From Corallococcus sp. AS-1-6 (GTDB lineage: Bacteria; Myxococcota; Myxococcia; Myxococcales; Myxococcaceae): a stretch of DNA of 64,000 bases. This document shows positions 43,372 through 53,780 of the stretch, piece after piece (position 1 is the first letter of the stretch; each line of letters starts with the position of its first letter). Position numbers and translations under genes: made by a program. The notes beneath the pieces are model-generated. The model was not told where the DNA came from. It searched no databases and saw only the letters and a program-made list of their open reading frames with translations. The stretch spans positions 1-64,000 of the forward strand of contig NZ_JAIQDE010000004.1 of assembly GCF_020037015.1 (NCBI RefSeq), in the 5' to 3' direction.

Positions 43372-44676
43372 CTACCCGCCGAGCGCGCCGTTGATGAGGG
43401 GCGCGAGGATGCTCATGCCCGCGTCCTCGTTGTTGTAGTTGTTGGCCGGCTCGTAGATGCGGATGCGCTGGTTGTTGTTGATGAAGCGCGACAGGAAGAC
43501 GTCCATGGGGACGAACTCGCTGTGGCAGGCCCAGGACTGCCACGGGCTGTCGATGTACTCGTACCAGTACTTCTTCTCCATCCGCTGGCAGGCGTGCGCG
43601 CCCACGAAGGTGATGATGGTGCTGCAGTGGCTGGCGTTGATGGCGCGGTGGTGCGGGATGAAATAGCTGAAGTTGTTGTACTTGTTCAGCTCGTTCACGA
43701 ACGCGTCCTGGTCCTGCTTCCAGTACGCGTGGATGGACGCTTCGTCGTTGGGCGTCTTGAAGCGCTCATACGAGTAGCGCGAGTAGTTGTAGTCCATCGT
43801 GTAGCCCGTGTACGCGAGCTGGTCGTTCGGGAACTCCGTGGCCACCATCTTGTTGATGGAGCCCATGTCGTTGATGTTGAAGCTGGCCGGAAGCTGGCTG
43901 AACACCGAGTCCAGGTTCCACGACGAGCGGATCTTGTCGTGCAGCGGGCGCGACAGGGAGTTCGCGTTCGGCGCCATGAAGATGGGGCCGGAGTCGTTGA
44001 TCATGTACCCCTTGGCCGGGTTGATGGCCTTGCGGATGAAGTAGTACCCGGCGGAGGTGGACGTGCCGCCCGCGCTGTAGCCCGTCACCAGCAGCTTCTG
44101 CACGCTGGGGAAGTTCTGCTTGGCGTAGTTCGCCGCGGCCAGCGTGTTGTTGTAGCCGTTGTGGTACCAGGTCAGCGGCGCCTGGCCGCCGGTGGCGTCT
44201 ACGTACGTCTTGGCGTTGTTGCCGATGTGCACGTCGCCCGTGCAGTACGGCAGGTAGACGATGTTCCAGCCCTTGGTGACGATGTCCTTGCGGTCGCGGA
44301 AGGGCAGGCCCGGGTCCGCCCCGTTGACGATGGGGGACACGTACTTGGCCGTGAACTGCGTCATGTAGTCGTCGGCGATGCCGTTGGGGTTCGCCGCGCC
44401 CAGGATGCCCAGGCGGCCGCTACAGGAATCGTAGTCCCAGCACGCGCCGCCGCCCTCCATCATGAACAGCAGGTTGGGCGAGCCCGTCTTGTGCACGAAG
44501 AACTTGTACTGCGAGCCGTTGCCACACTTCAGGCCCGGCAGCGCCACCTTCTGCCAGGGGTAGGTGTTGCCGCCGTCCACCAGCACGTCGACGATGCCTT
44601 CCACCAGCACTTCGGCATGCGCGGCGCCCACGGGGGCGGAGAGGGCCAGAAGGCTCATCCAGAGAAAACTTCTCAT
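43372..44676 (-). CDS. Secreted pectinacetylesterase-family protein
   Basis: 434 residues. Signal peptide (about 1-21, ending AHA). [15 protein letters not shown] is the conserved oxyanion-hole/cysteine block of the pectinacetylesterase/Notum family. The nucleophile is Ser in TGYSAGG (about residue 201), and the His of the HCST block and an Asp complete the triad. The protein is unusually rich in Asn and Tyr compared with its neighbours. It would act outside the cell on acetylated sugars or lipids. A strong TGGAGGA ribosome binding site fixes the ATG at 44676. Confidence 0.85.
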   Translation of the reverse strand: MRSFLWMSLLALSAPVGAAHAEVLVEGIVDVLVDGGNTYPWQKVALPGLKCGNGSQYKFFVHKTGSPNLLFMMEGGGACWDYDSCSGRLGILGAANPNGIADDYMTQFTAKYVSPIVNGADPGLPFRDRKDIVTKGWNIVYLPYCTGDVHIGNNAKTYVDATGGQAPLTWYHNGYNNTLAAANYAKQNFPSVQKLLVTGYSAGGTSTSAGYYFIRKAINPAKGYMINDSGPIFMAPNANSLSRPLHDKIRSSWNLDSVFSQLPASFNINDMGSINKMVATEFPNDQLAYTGYTMDYNYSRYSYERFKTPNDEASIHAYWKQDQDAFVNELNKYNNFSYFIPHHRAINASHCSTIITFVGAHACQRMEKKYWYEYIDSPWQSWACHSEFVPMDVFLSRFINNNQRIRIYEPANNYNNEDAGMSILAPLINGALGG

Positions 44677-44960
44677 GCGGCTTCCTCCAAAGGGGGAGTA
44701 GGGAGTGGGGTTGCGGCCGCGAATGATACGTTTTTGTTTATCAGCCGGAAGCGGGGAAACTTCGCTTGCGGTGAAAATAGTGAATTCCATGTTGGGTGCA
44801 GCATTCCATCTGAAAGGATTGGAATTGCCGTCGCGCGTCAGCCGGGACTCAAGAATTGACGCGTCGTGACATGTTTTAAATGTATCAATTGCGCAATGCG
44901 TCGCATGGCGGGGGTGGCGCGGGTTGCGGCGGGTGCGGGGCGCGGGGTATGGCCTTGGGC
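44677..44960. other. AT-richer divergent intergenic region
   Basis: 284 bp between divergent genes with clearly lower GC content than the coding flanks. It should hold both promoters. A possible rightward -35, TTGACG, lies at 44856-44861, with a poor -10 (TAAATG) 15 bp downstream; I do not consider this proven. No gene seen. Confidence 0.4.
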
Positions 44961-45638
44961 ATGAGCACGCACGCGCGTTGGAAGCTGCCCCTGGGCACGG
45001 CGGGAGTCCTGGTCCTGGCGGTGGGGGCGTGGCTTGTCTTTGGCGGGCCGGCGCCTGAGGACGCCGCGCCGGTCCCGGTGCCCGCGCCCGTGACGCAGGC
45101 CCCCGCGCCGCCGCCCGTGTTCGCGTCCACGCCGGCGGTGCCCCGCGCGAAGGACGGCGGGCTGGACCTGGTGGGCGCGGCGACGGCGCAGGTGCAGGCG
45201 GCGCCGGACCCGGAGCCCGCCCCCTATCCGGTGGACCTGGAGGCCCTGCGCGCGAAGCTGCCGGGCAACCTGTACTTCGAAATGGACGCGCCCACGAAGG
45301 ACCCGGCGGAGCTCAGCCGCCGCGAGGGCGTGAAGGCGAAGTGGAACGCGCTCTACGGCAAGGTGCTGTCCAACGAGGCCTCCGAGGAGGAGGTGCACCA
45401 GTACTACGAGCACCGCCGCCAGGTGTCCGAGGACGCCATCGCCTTCGCCACCACGATGCTGCAGGACTACGGCGACAAGCTGCCCTCGGAGCACCGGGGC
45501 CTCCTGGAGCTGAGCGTGAACATGCACCGCACGCGCCTGGCGGAGCTCCCCCGCCAGGAGGCGGAGGCGCTGTCGCGCCGCGAGGCCCACGCCCAGCGGC
45601 AGAAGGAGTGGCGGGCCGGCGGCGGCCGTCAGCCCTGA
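44961..45638 (+). CDS. Hypothetical single-pass membrane protein
   Basis: 225 residues from the ATG at 44961; an ATG four codons upstream is equally possible. One N-terminal membrane helix (about 9-29) is followed by a Pro/Ala/Val-rich stretch and then a charged helical C-terminal half (about 95-225, [29 protein letters not shown]) that is probably a coiled coil in the periplasm. No known domain. The 3' end overlaps that of the HelD-like gene by 10 bp. Confidence 0.65.
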   Translation: MSTHARWKLPLGTAGVLVLAVGAWLVFGGPAPEDAAPVPVPAPVTQAPAPPPVFASTPAVPRAKDGGLDLVGAATAQVQAAPDPEPAPYPVDLEALRAKLPGNLYFEMDAPTKDPAELSRREGVKAKWNALYGKVLSNEASEEEVHQYYEHRRQVSEDAIAFATTMLQDYGDKLPSEHRGLLELSVNMHRTRLAELPRQEAEALSRREAHAQRQKEWRAGGGRQP

Positions 45639-47764
45639 AGCGACGCTTCCGCGCCGGGGAAGGTGCGGATGAGCGGGGAGCGCACGGCGGAGGAGGCCAC
45701 CCACAACTGGTGGGAGGAGCGGGTGACGGCGACGTGCAGCCTGCGGCGGGCCTCGTCGTCCGTGGGGTAGGCGCGCGCGGTGACGTCCGGCAGGACGACG
45801 TAGTCGAACTCCAGGCCCTTCACGTTGTCCACGTCCGTCACGTCCACGCCGGGCTCGAAGGAGAAGTCGCCCTCCAGCACCAGCCGCGCCCAGGGCATCT
45901 CCCGGATGACGCGGTGGAAGGACTGGGCGGACTCGCGGCTGCTGGCGATGACGCCCACCGACGCGTGCGGCTCGCGCAGCACCAGGTCCCGCAGGGCGTC
46001 CGCCAGGAAGAGCCACGCCTGGGCCTCGTCCGGGAAGTGGTGGAAGCCCACGGGCGCGCCCTCGCGGCCGGCCTTCGCGGCGGTGGCGGGGGACTGGGTG
46101 CCCAGCACGTGCTGCGCCAGCTCCACCACCGGGCGCGGGCAGCGGTAGGACACCTGGAGCCGGCAGGTGGCGGCGTCGCGGATGCCCAGCTCCTCCAGCG
46201 CGGCGTCCCAGCCGGCGAAGCCCGCGGTCGTCTGTTGCACCTCGTCCCCGGCGAGCGTGCAGCTCCGGCTGTCACCGAGCAGTTGGCTGACGACGAAGAG
46301 CTCGAAGAGGGAGAAGTCCTCCGCCTCGTCCAGCACCACGTGCGCCAGCCGCTCCACGCCCAGCGCGCCCCGCTGCGCCTTGAGGAACATGAGGACGGGC
46401 AGGTCGTCCGCGTCCACCGTGCCCGCGAGCGCGTCCGGCGTGTCCGCTTCAATCGCGCGCCCGTCCACGGTGATGAGGCGGTCCTCGTCGAAGCCCTTGT
46501 ACTGGCGCGACAGCGGCGTGGCGAGCTGCTGCCGGGTGTGCTCCAGCACCTCCGCCACCACGGTGCGCGGCAGCTCACCCTTCGCGTCCGCCACCACGGC
46601 CTCCAGGAAGGCGCGGTCCATGTACGCGTCCGCCAGCTTGATGCGCAGCCGGTCCAGCGTGGGGGGCAGGGGCTTGCCCTTGAACACGGGCACCCGGCCG
46701 GCGAGCGCGCGGCGCAGGGCGGGGTGGCGCTTGAAGCGCGATACGAGCGCGGGCGCCTCCGGGGACAGCTTGATGCCCGGCACGCTGAAGGCGGACCGCG
46801 CGGTGGCCAGCGACCAGGCCTCCAGCGTCTCCACGGACACCTTGCCCAGGCCCAGCGGCGCCAGCAGCCGGCGCGTGAGCCGGGCCAGGCCCTCCTCCGG
46901 GACGACGACCTTGGTGCGCGCCTGCGGGTACGTCTTGGCGTCGTCGAAGATGACCTTGGCCAGCCGGTGCAGCGCCACCGTCGTCTTGCCGCTGCCCGCG
47001 CTGCCCAGCACCAGCAGCGGCTGCTCCGGGCCGGTGCTGACGGCGGCGTACTGCTCCGCGTCCAGCAGCGCCGTCACGCCGAAGGCGTCCTCCACGCGCG
47101 TGGCGCCCTGGCCCACGCCCAGGAAGCCCGGGCGCGCGGCGGTGCCGCTGCCGCCCGCGAGCACGGAGGCCGCGTCACGCCCGCGCGCGTGCCAGCGGCC
47201 GTGGGCGTCGCGCTGGAGCAGGTGCGGGCCGGTGCTGATGCGGGTGAGGACGCCCTTCTCGATGATGACCAGCCGGCGCGCCTCCACGTCGCCTTCGGAG
47301 AGCCGGTCTCCGAAGGACTCCTCGAACGCGTCACCCTCCTCGTAGTTGTAGAAGACGCGGGCGACGGGGGCGAACCTCCAGTCGATGACGCGCACGCCGG
47401 CGGAGAGGTTGGCGAAGCTGGTGCGGCCGAGCAGGTAGTCGCGCGAGCCGGTGGGCCCGGACAGGCGCAGGTGCGCGAAGTAGGGGGCGTTCGCGTCCGG
47501 CAGCGGGACGGCCTCCTGCCGCTCCAGCATGGAGCGCACCTCGTTCATCTGGGTGAAGACGTGCGGCAGGTCCGCGGCGTGCGCCGTGGTGGCGTCGTCG
47601 CGCAACACCTGGAGCTGGGCCATCAGCCCCTGCGTGTCCAGCGTGCGCTCCGCGGCCTGACGTCGCGCCTCCGCCAGCGCCTGCTGCACGCGGGACAGCA
47701 GGGCTTCCTCCTCGGCGATGAGCGCGAGCGCCTCGGGCGACAGCTCCTGCTCCTGGCCGGCCAT
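45629..47764 (-). CDS. HelD-like SF1 helicase (RNA polymerase-associated ATPase)
   Basis: 711 residues. The N-terminal coiled coil (about 1-85) and then YLLGRTSF with VIDWRFAPVARVFYNYEEG are the hallmarks of the HelD family, which removes stalled RNA polymerase from DNA. The helicase core has GSAGSGKTT (about residue 256), VVLDEAEDFS, SYRCPRPVVELA, DVDNVKGLEFDYVVLPD and LHVAVTRSSHQLW. ATG with AAGGAAAG upstream. It is probably cytoplasmic and RNA-polymerase-bound. UvrD-like DNA repair roles are the alternative. Confidence 0.85.
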   Translation of the reverse strand: MAGQEQELSPEALALIAEEEALLSRVQQALAEARRQAAERTLDTQGLMAQLQVLRDDATTAHAADLPHVFTQMNEVRSMLERQEAVPLPDANAPYFAHLRLSGPTGSRDYLLGRTSFANLSAGVRVIDWRFAPVARVFYNYEEGDAFEESFGDRLSEGDVEARRLVIIEKGVLTRISTGPHLLQRDAHGRWHARGRDAASVLAGGSGTAARPGFLGVGQGATRVEDAFGVTALLDAEQYAAVSTGPEQPLLVLGSAGSGKTTVALHRLAKVIFDDAKTYPQARTKVVVPEEGLARLTRRLLAPLGLGKVSVETLEAWSLATARSAFSVPGIKLSPEAPALVSRFKRHPALRRALAGRVPVFKGKPLPPTLDRLRIKLADAYMDRAFLEAVVADAKGELPRTVVAEVLEHTRQQLATPLSRQYKGFDEDRLITVDGRAIEADTPDALAGTVDADDLPVLMFLKAQRGALGVERLAHVVLDEAEDFSLFELFVVSQLLGDSRSCTLAGDEVQQTTAGFAGWDAALEELGIRDAATCRLQVSYRCPRPVVELAQHVLGTQSPATAAKAGREGAPVGFHHFPDEAQAWLFLADALRDLVLREPHASVGVIASSRESAQSFHRVIREMPWARLVLEGDFSFEPGVDVTDVDNVKGLEFDYVVLPDVTARAYPTDDEARRRLHVAVTRSSHQLWVASSAVRSPLIRTFPGAEASLQG

Positions 47765-48092
47765 GATGTCTTTCCTTTCCGCCCGCGGGCGTTCGTGGAG
47801 CGGGCAAGGTGAACGCTGGCTACCTCCGGGTCAACCCGTTGGATTTCCGGGCCGACTTGCTAGATTGAGGATCGCGGTGAAGGCGCCCGTCCTGCGTCCC
47901 GGGTCCTCCCGCGCGCGCGCTTCCCATCCACCCCGCCAGGTTGCCTCCCCATGGGGTGGGGTGGATGTCCGCGACTGGTCGCTGAAGGGGGGTGTCTGTC
48001 GAATGGCGGCGCGCACCGGGCGCGGGTGGCTTCTAACGGCACTCGCGGCTTGCTTCCGTCCGCATCCATCCCGAACACGGAGGATGCACCGG

Positions 48093-48923
48093 ATGACCTC
48101 GAAGAACGCGCCGTTCCGCTGGACGCTGTCGCTCGCAGCCGCGCTGGGAATCGCCACGTCGGCGGGGGCGCAGGAGCCGGAGCCCCAGACGGAGACGACG
48201 ACCACGACCACGACGATGAGCTCGGAGGAGATGGCGAAGCCGGTGAAGCCCCAGGGGCGCATCGGGCCGCAGTTCGCGGTGAGCGGCAACGTGGGCTTCG
48301 GCCTGGGCTACGTCTACACGAACGGCCAGGCGCCGTCTGGTGGGCTGGAGGACCTGAAGATCACCCAGTCCGCGAAGATCTCCTTCCCCATCATCGCGGA
48401 GCTGGGCTTCCGGGTGACGCCGCGCTTCTACCTGGGCGTGTGGGGCAGTTGGGAGCCGGTGCTGACGAAGACGAACGAGCTGTCGTGCCCGGAGGGCTTC
48501 AGTTGCGACACCTTCCAGTGGCGCGTGGGGCCGGAGGTCCGCTACCACATCCGGCCGGACGCGAGCTTCGACCCGTGGATTGGCCTGGGCGTGGGCCTGG
48601 AAATCCTGAAGAGCCACGTGGAGGGGGACACGCAGGTGCAGGTGGCGCCGGGCGTGTTCCTGCCCACGCACGTGGACACGCACGTCACGGACCGGGGGCC
48701 CACCATCGCGCGCCTCACGCTGGGCGGCGACCTGCGGCTGACGCGGGCCCTGGCGGTGGGGCCCATCATCAGCGCGTCCGTGGGCCAGTACACGGTGCGC
48801 ACCGGGACGCAGACGCTGGACATCACCGGCGTGGGCAGCCGCGACCAGGGGCTCACGCCCGTGGATGACGGCTTCCACGCGCTGTTCACCATTGGCATCC
48901 GCGTGGCGTTCCTGCCCCTGTAG
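48093..48923 (+). CDS. Outer-membrane beta-barrel protein
   Basis: 276 residues. Signal peptide (about 1-26, ending AGA), then a Thr-rich linker (TETTTTTTTM), then a small beta-barrel of the OmpA/porin-like type (about 60-276) with alternating hydrophobic strands (GFGLGYVYT, PRFYLGVWG) and a C-terminal strand ending in VAFLPL. The GGAGG at about 48080 gives best spacing to the ATG at 48093; ATG 48084 is too close to it. The 328 bp upstream hold no other gene. Confidence 0.75.
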   Translation: MTSKNAPFRWTLSLAAALGIATSAGAQEPEPQTETTTTTTTMSSEEMAKPVKPQGRIGPQFAVSGNVGFGLGYVYTNGQAPSGGLEDLKITQSAKISFPIIAELGFRVTPRFYLGVWGSWEPVLTKTNELSCPEGFSCDTFQWRVGPEVRYHIRPDASFDPWIGLGVGLEILKSHVEGDTQVQVAPGVFLPTHVDTHVTDRGPTIARLTLGGDLRLTRALAVGPIISASVGQYTVRTGTQTLDITGVGSRDQGLTPVDDGFHALFTIGIRVAFLPL

Positions 48924-49009
48924 CACCGGGTGGCGGTGAAAAAGCAGGCACCCCGTGGAACCTGGGGACCGGGTGAGGTGTCTTGGGGCGCACCTCTCCC
49001 GGAGGGTGC

Positions 49010-51898
49010 ATGGCGTCTCGAAAGGTGTTCGTCGTGGTGGCCGGGCTGGCGCTCCTGCTGGCCGGCGCCTTCGTCTGGATGCGTGCCTCCGTGCCCGCCG
49101 TGGCGGCGCGCGATGCGGTGGTGACGTCCCCCGAGCGGCCCGCGTCCGGCCCGGCGCGGGCCCCGGTGCGCGATGACGGCAAGGCGACCGCGCCCGTGGA
49201 GCAGCCCATGCGGGACGCGGACGGCGCGCTGCGCGTGGAGACCGTCACGGCGTCGGGGCCGTTCGCGGGCGCGGAGGTGACGCTGTACCTGCGAGGGCCC
49301 GCGTCCCCGGGCTCACGGCTGCCGTCGTGGCGCGTGGCGGGGCAGGGCCGGACGGACGCGGCGGGAGCGCTGGTGCTGCCCGCGCGTCCCGGGCCCTACC
49401 TCGTCACCGCGCGTGCGGAGGGGCTGGCGCTGGCGCGCGCGGAGGTGACGCGCCCTCATGGAGAAGCGGTGACCCCGGTCCGCCTCCTGCTGGAGCCCGG
49501 CGTGTCGCTGACAGGCCTGACGGTGGAGCGCGCGGGCGGCGCGCCGGTGCCGATGGCGGAGCTGACGCTCACGCCGCACACCGGCTTCGAGGACGCGCTC
49601 CCCGTGTTCCTCCAGACGGGCGCGTCGGTGCCGGACGAGGCGCGGCAGGAGGCGCTCAGCGACGCACGGGGCGCGTTCGGGTTCCACGGGCTGGCGCGCG
49701 GTGAATATCAACTGGACGCGCGAGCCCCGGGCCACGCGCCCCGCCGCATCGCGCGCGTGCACGTGCCGGGCACGGACGTGCGCGTGGAGCTGGACGGCTC
49801 CGCGTTCATCGAGGGCTTCGTCACCCGCGCGGATGGCACGCCCGCGCCGGGAGCGCGCGTGAGCGCCTGGGGCGAGGACGGCGCCGTGGAGGTGGAGGCT
49901 GGAGACACGGGGAGCTTCTCGCTGGACGTGCCGCCCGGGTCGTTCCAGGTGACGGCCCGTCTCGGGGCGGAGACCGGCCCGGTCGTCGCGACGCCGGGCA
50001 GGACAGGGCCGGAGGAGAGCGGCGCGGCCGAGGGCCCGATCGTCGTGGGGCCGGGCATGACGGTGAAGGACGTGCGGATCCGCCTGGGCGGCGCGGCGTC
50101 GCTCGCGGGCGTGGTGCGGCGCAAGGACTCGGGCGAGGCCATCGCGGGGGCCACGGTGGGCGTGCGCGCGCATGGCGACCGCGCGGAGTTGCTCCAGACT
50201 CGCTCGGAGGCGGATGGCCGCTTCGAGGTCCGCGGGCTCGCGCCGGGTGCGTACGACGTGCAGGTGCGCGCTCCGGGCCTCCAGCCGCTCACGCGCACGG
50301 GGCTGGGCGTGCTCGCGGGGCAGCGCTTCGAACTGGTGCTGGATCTCGCGGCGCCTGGACGCATCGAGGGCACGGTGGTGGATGGCGCGGAGGCGCCGCT
50401 CCCCGGCGTGACGGTGGTGGCACGGCTCCGGTGGATGCCCTTGCCGGACGCGCTGCCCTCGGTGACGGACGCGCAGGGGCGCTTCACGCTGGAGGACGTG
50501 CCGGAGGGCACCGTGTACGTCACGGCGCGCCGCGCGGACAGCGAGGACGCGGTGCGCCAGCCGGTGCGCGTGGAGGCGGGGAGGACGGCGACGGCGCGGC
50601 TGAAGCTCGTGGACGAAGGCGTGCTGGAGGGCACCGTGCGCAAGGAGGACGGAGCGCGGCCGTCCGGGGCGGTGACGGTCTCCGCGCACCGGGTGGGCGC
50701 GCCGCCCTTCGAGTCCGTCGACGTGCCCGCGAAGCCGGATGGGACGTGGTCGATGCGCGTGGGCGTGGGGCGCTACCAGTTGAGCGCGTGGCTGTCCTCG
50801 CTGCGCTTCCAGAACGGCGACCAGCAGCAGGTGGTGGAGCTGGAGGCCGGCGGGCGGCGCCACGTGGACCTGGTGGTGGGCGAGCCCAAGAAGCCGCTCC
50901 GCGTGACGGTGCTGGAGCCCAACGGCGCGCCCAGCGTCCACGCGACGGTGATGGCCACGGAGGCGGGCCACACGGACATCCAGGCGGAGGAGATGACGGA
51001 CGCGTCCGGGCAGGCGGTGCTGCCACTGGACGGCCTGGGCTCGGACGCGTGGCGCGTCTGGTCCACGAATGGCGGGCGGCAGGGCGAGGCCGCGAGCGTG
51101 TCCGCGACCCGGAAGGAACTCACGCTCCAGTTGAAGCCCGCGGCCCGGCTGAGGGGCACCGTGCGCTCCGCCGGAGGCCGCGACGTGCGGGGCTTCACGC
51201 TGACCGTGACCGCGGCGCGCGGCGAGGACGACTTCCTCTCCTCCGTGGAGCGCCGGTTCTCCGGGGACGCGTTCCAGGTGGACGACGTCTTCCCCACGCG
51301 CGTCACGGTCACGGCCACGCTGCCGGACGGGCGCGCGGGCAAGGTGGACGTGACGCTCGCGTCCGGCGTGGAGGCCGCCGTGGAGGTGGTGGTGGACGCG
51401 GGCGGCGGCGTGTCCGGACGGCTGGTGGACGCGCGCACGAACGAGCCGCTCGCGGGCGCGTACGTGGACGCGGACGGCATCGCGTCCCCCACCACGGGCC
51501 CGGACGGGCGCTTCGAGTTGAAGGACCTGGCCCCGGGCGCGCACCGGCTCACCGCGTGGAGCCGGGGGCGGGAGCTGGTGGACCGGCGGGTGACGCTCGC
51601 CGCGGGGAAGACGCAGGCGCTGGGGGACTGGCGCCTGGGGCTCCAGCGCGTGGAGCCGGGGCGGCTGGGCCTGAGCTTCGGCATGACGGGACGGGACGTC
51701 GTCATCAGCGGCATCGCGGAAGGCTCGGACGTGGCGGGCCTCCAGGTGGGGGACGTGGTGCGCTCCATCGACGGGGCGGTGGTGCTGGACACGGGCGAGG
51801 CGCGGCGGCGCGAGCTGGGCGCGCCGGGCAGCCCCGCGGTGCTCGCGCTCCAGCGAGGCGGCCAGGCGCTGTCCCTCACGTTCATCCGCGCACGCTGA
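49010..51898 (+). CDS. Large periplasmic protein with carboxypeptidase-regulatory-like repeats and a PDZ domain
   Basis: 962 residues. An N-terminal membrane anchor or signal (about 5-28) is followed by eight or more repeats of the carboxypeptidase-D regulatory-like fold, each recognisable by LxGxVxxxxxxPxxGAxVxA...D..GRFxLxxLxPGxYxLxA patterns. At the C terminus (about 885-960) a PDZ-like module reads ISGIAEGSDVAGLQVGDVVRSIDG. This layout is common in myxobacteria; the ligand is unknown. GGAGGGTGC precedes the ATG. Confidence 0.8.
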   Translation: MASRKVFVVVAGLALLLAGAFVWMRASVPAVAARDAVVTSPERPASGPARAPVRDDGKATAPVEQPMRDADGALRVETVTASGPFAGAEVTLYLRGPASPGSRLPSWRVAGQGRTDAAGALVLPARPGPYLVTARAEGLALARAEVTRPHGEAVTPVRLLLEPGVSLTGLTVERAGGAPVPMAELTLTPHTGFEDALPVFLQTGASVPDEARQEALSDARGAFGFHGLARGEYQLDARAPGHAPRRIARVHVPGTDVRVELDGSAFIEGFVTRADGTPAPGARVSAWGEDGAVEVEAGDTGSFSLDVPPGSFQVTARLGAETGPVVATPGRTGPEESGAAEGPIVVGPGMTVKDVRIRLGGAASLAGVVRRKDSGEAIAGATVGVRAHGDRAELLQTRSEADGRFEVRGLAPGAYDVQVRAPGLQPLTRTGLGVLAGQRFELVLDLAAPGRIEGTVVDGAEAPLPGVTVVARLRWMPLPDALPSVTDAQGRFTLEDVPEGTVYVTARRADSEDAVRQPVRVEAGRTATARLKLVDEGVLEGTVRKEDGARPSGAVTVSAHRVGAPPFESVDVPAKPDGTWSMRVGVGRYQLSAWLSSLRFQNGDQQQVVELEAGGRRHVDLVVGEPKKPLRVTVLEPNGAPSVHATVMATEAGHTDIQAEEMTDASGQAVLPLDGLGSDAWRVWSTNGGRQGEAASVSATRKELTLQLKPAARLRGTVRSAGGRDVRGFTLTVTAARGEDDFLSSVERRFSGDAFQVDDVFPTRVTVTATLPDGRAGKVDVTLASGVEAAVEVVVDAGGGVSGRLVDARTNEPLAGAYVDADGIASPTTGPDGRFELKDLAPGAHRLTAWSRGRELVDRRVTLAAGKTQALGDWRLGLQRVEPGRLGLSFGMTGRDVVISGIAEGSDVAGLQVGDVVRSIDGAVVLDTGEARRRELGAPGSPAVLALQRGGQALSLTFIRAR

Positions 51899-51948
51899 AG
51901 GAGGCGCGGCTTGAAAGCGCGGGGTGGGCCCTGACAGCATCCCGCGCC

Positions 51949-53094
51949 ATGGATGAGCGCTTCACCCCGGAGCACGAGGCGTTCCGCCGCACCGTGCGTC
52001 AGTTCGTCGAGAAGGAGCTGGCCCCGCACGCGCTGGAGTGGGACCAGGCCGGCGAGTTCCCTCGCGACGTGTTCCGCCGCTGCGGCGAGCTGGGCTTCTT
52101 CGGCATCAGCCATGATCCGGCCCATGGCGGCAGCGGGCTGGATTACTGGTACGTGGCCGCCTTCGCGGAGGAGCTGGCGCGAGCGCGCAACGGGGGCGTG
52201 GCGATGTCGCTCCTGGTGCAGGGGCAGATGGCCACGCCGGTCATCAACGAGCTGGGCACCGACGAGCAGAAGCGCGAGTTCCTGGCCCCCGCGCTCACCG
52301 GGGAGCGCATCGCCGCATTGGCGATGAGCGAGCCGGACGCGGGCTCGGACCTGGCCCGCCTGCGCACCACCGCGCGCAGGGATGGTGACGACTACGTCAT
52401 CCAGGGCGCGAAGACGTGGATCTCCAACGGCGCCCGCGCGGACTTCCTGGTGCTGGCGGTGCGCACGGGAGGGGAGGGCGCGCCGGGCATCTCGCTGGTG
52501 ACGCTGCCCACGGACGTGAAGGGCTTCAGCGTGTCGAAGAAGCTCCAGAAGGTGGGCCACCGCTCGTCGGACATGGCCATCCTCTACTTCGAGGACTGCC
52601 GCATCCCCGCCCGCTACGTGCTGGGCCGGGAGAACGACGGCTTCTTCCACATCATGAACAGCTTCCACGCGGAGCGCCTGGTGACGGCGCTCCACACGGT
52701 GGCGGTGATGGACGACCTCATCCGGGAAGCCATCCGCTACGGCCGCGAGCGTCAGGCATTTGGAAAGCGGCTGCTGGACTTCCAGGTGTGGCGCCACACC
52801 TTCGTGGACCACGCCACCCGCGTGGAGGCGGCGAGGCAGCTCACCTATCAGGCGGTGCAGCTCTTCAATCGCAAACGCAAACAGAAGCCGGTGAAGGAGA
52901 TCGCCATGGCGAAGCTCCTCACCACGGAGCTGGCGCAGCGCGTGGCCTATGACTGCCAGCAGTTCTACGGCGGCATGGGCTACGTGGAGGAGTCACACGT
53001 CGCGCGGGCGTGGCGCGACGTGCGCATGCTCACCATCGGCGGAGGTACGTCCGAGGTGATGAAGGAGATCATCGCCGGGACGATGGCCCTGTAG
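51949..53094 (+). CDS. Acyl-CoA dehydrogenase
   Basis: 381 residues, family length. ALAMSEPDAGSDLARLRTTA is the FAD/substrate-binding signature, and YGRERQAFGKRLLDFQ and QFYGGMGYVEE are the C-terminal helical signatures. The catalytic base position near ARAWRDVRMLTIGGGTSEVMK is in the usual place before the GGGTSE block; the Glu base cannot be pinned without alignment. It would oxidise acyl-CoA with electron-transfer flavoprotein as acceptor. Chain-length preference is not known. It follows the previous gene by 50 bp. Confidence 0.92.
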   Translation: MDERFTPEHEAFRRTVRQFVEKELAPHALEWDQAGEFPRDVFRRCGELGFFGISHDPAHGGSGLDYWYVAAFAEELARARNGGVAMSLLVQGQMATPVINELGTDEQKREFLAPALTGERIAALAMSEPDAGSDLARLRTTARRDGDDYVIQGAKTWISNGARADFLVLAVRTGGEGAPGISLVTLPTDVKGFSVSKKLQKVGHRSSDMAILYFEDCRIPARYVLGRENDGFFHIMNSFHAERLVTALHTVAVMDDLIREAIRYGRERQAFGKRLLDFQVWRHTFVDHATRVEAARQLTYQAVQLFNRKRKQKPVKEIAMAKLLTTELAQRVAYDCQQFYGGMGYVEESHVARAWRDVRMLTIGGGTSEVMKEIIAGTMAL

Positions 53095-53126
53095 CCTCAC
53101 GCGGCTGCCCAGGGCCCCTGGCGTTG

Positions 53127-53657
53127 CTACTTCCCCAGGAGGCCGCCGAGCATTCCGCCCAGCCCGCCGCCGCCCTGGGGGCCGCCGCCACCGGAGCCGC
53201 CCGCGAGCAGGGGCACCACGGCGAGGATCTTCCCCACCAGGCCCGGGTCCAGGCGGGACTTGAGGAAGTCGAGGAGCAGGGGCGCCACCAGGGTGGCCTT
53301 GCTCGCGTCCAGGTTGAAGCGCTGGAGGATGGCCACCACGCCCGCGACCTCTCCCGCGTGGGCCGCCGCGCCGCCCAGGGCGCCCATGAGGCCGCCACCA
53401 CCACCGCCGCCCGCGCCGCCGAGCATGCCGCCCAGCGCGCCCATGAGGCCGCCGCCGTCACCCGAGGGGGCCTGGGCCGCCGCCTGCTGCTGCCAGCCCT
53501 GCAGCTCCGGGATGGCCTGGTCCATCTGCCGGGCCGCGTCCGGGCCGACCTTCTCCTGCACCGTGCCCTGCACCAGCTTCAGGAGCGAGCCCGCGAGCCC
53601 CTGTGCCTGCGTGCCGTCCACTCCAAGCTGCTGCGAGAGCTGTCCGATGAGGTCCAT
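53127..53657 (-). CDS. DUF2780-like protein with poly-Gly loop
   Basis: 176 residues. The N-terminal helical part (LIGQLSQQLGVDGTQAQGLAG) and the later LLLDFLKSRLDPGLVGKILAVVP match the DUF2780 (VcgC/VcgE-like) pattern. The middle (about 70-100) and the last 25 residues are Gly/Met/Leu-rich repeats of the GGLMGALGG kind, giving amphipathic flexible segments. No signal peptide. GAAGGAGC precedes the ATG at 53657. Function unknown. Confidence 0.75.
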   Translation of the reverse strand: MDLIGQLSQQLGVDGTQAQGLAGSLLKLVQGTVQEKVGPDAARQMDQAIPELQGWQQQAAAQAPSGDGGGLMGALGGMLGGAGGGGGGGLMGALGGAAAHAGEVAGVVAILQRFNLDASKATLVAPLLLDFLKSRLDPGLVGKILAVVPLLAGGSGGGGPQGGGGLGGMLGGLLGK

Positions 53658-53780
53658 GCGCCGCGCTCCTTCACGTTCACGTGAGTCCCGGATGGGAGGC
53701 GGTGGTTGTAGCGGTCCGGACCGGGGCGGTGGCCGGAAAAAGCAGCGCGAGCGTTGGTCGGAGGACGCCCGGAGGGGGCG

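Noticed and set aside
44673-44790. In-frame upstream extension of the pectinacetylesterase-like gene
   Set aside because: The internal ATG at 44676 has a strong TGGAGGA ribosome binding site and starts a good signal peptide; the extension covers AT-rich intergenic DNA.
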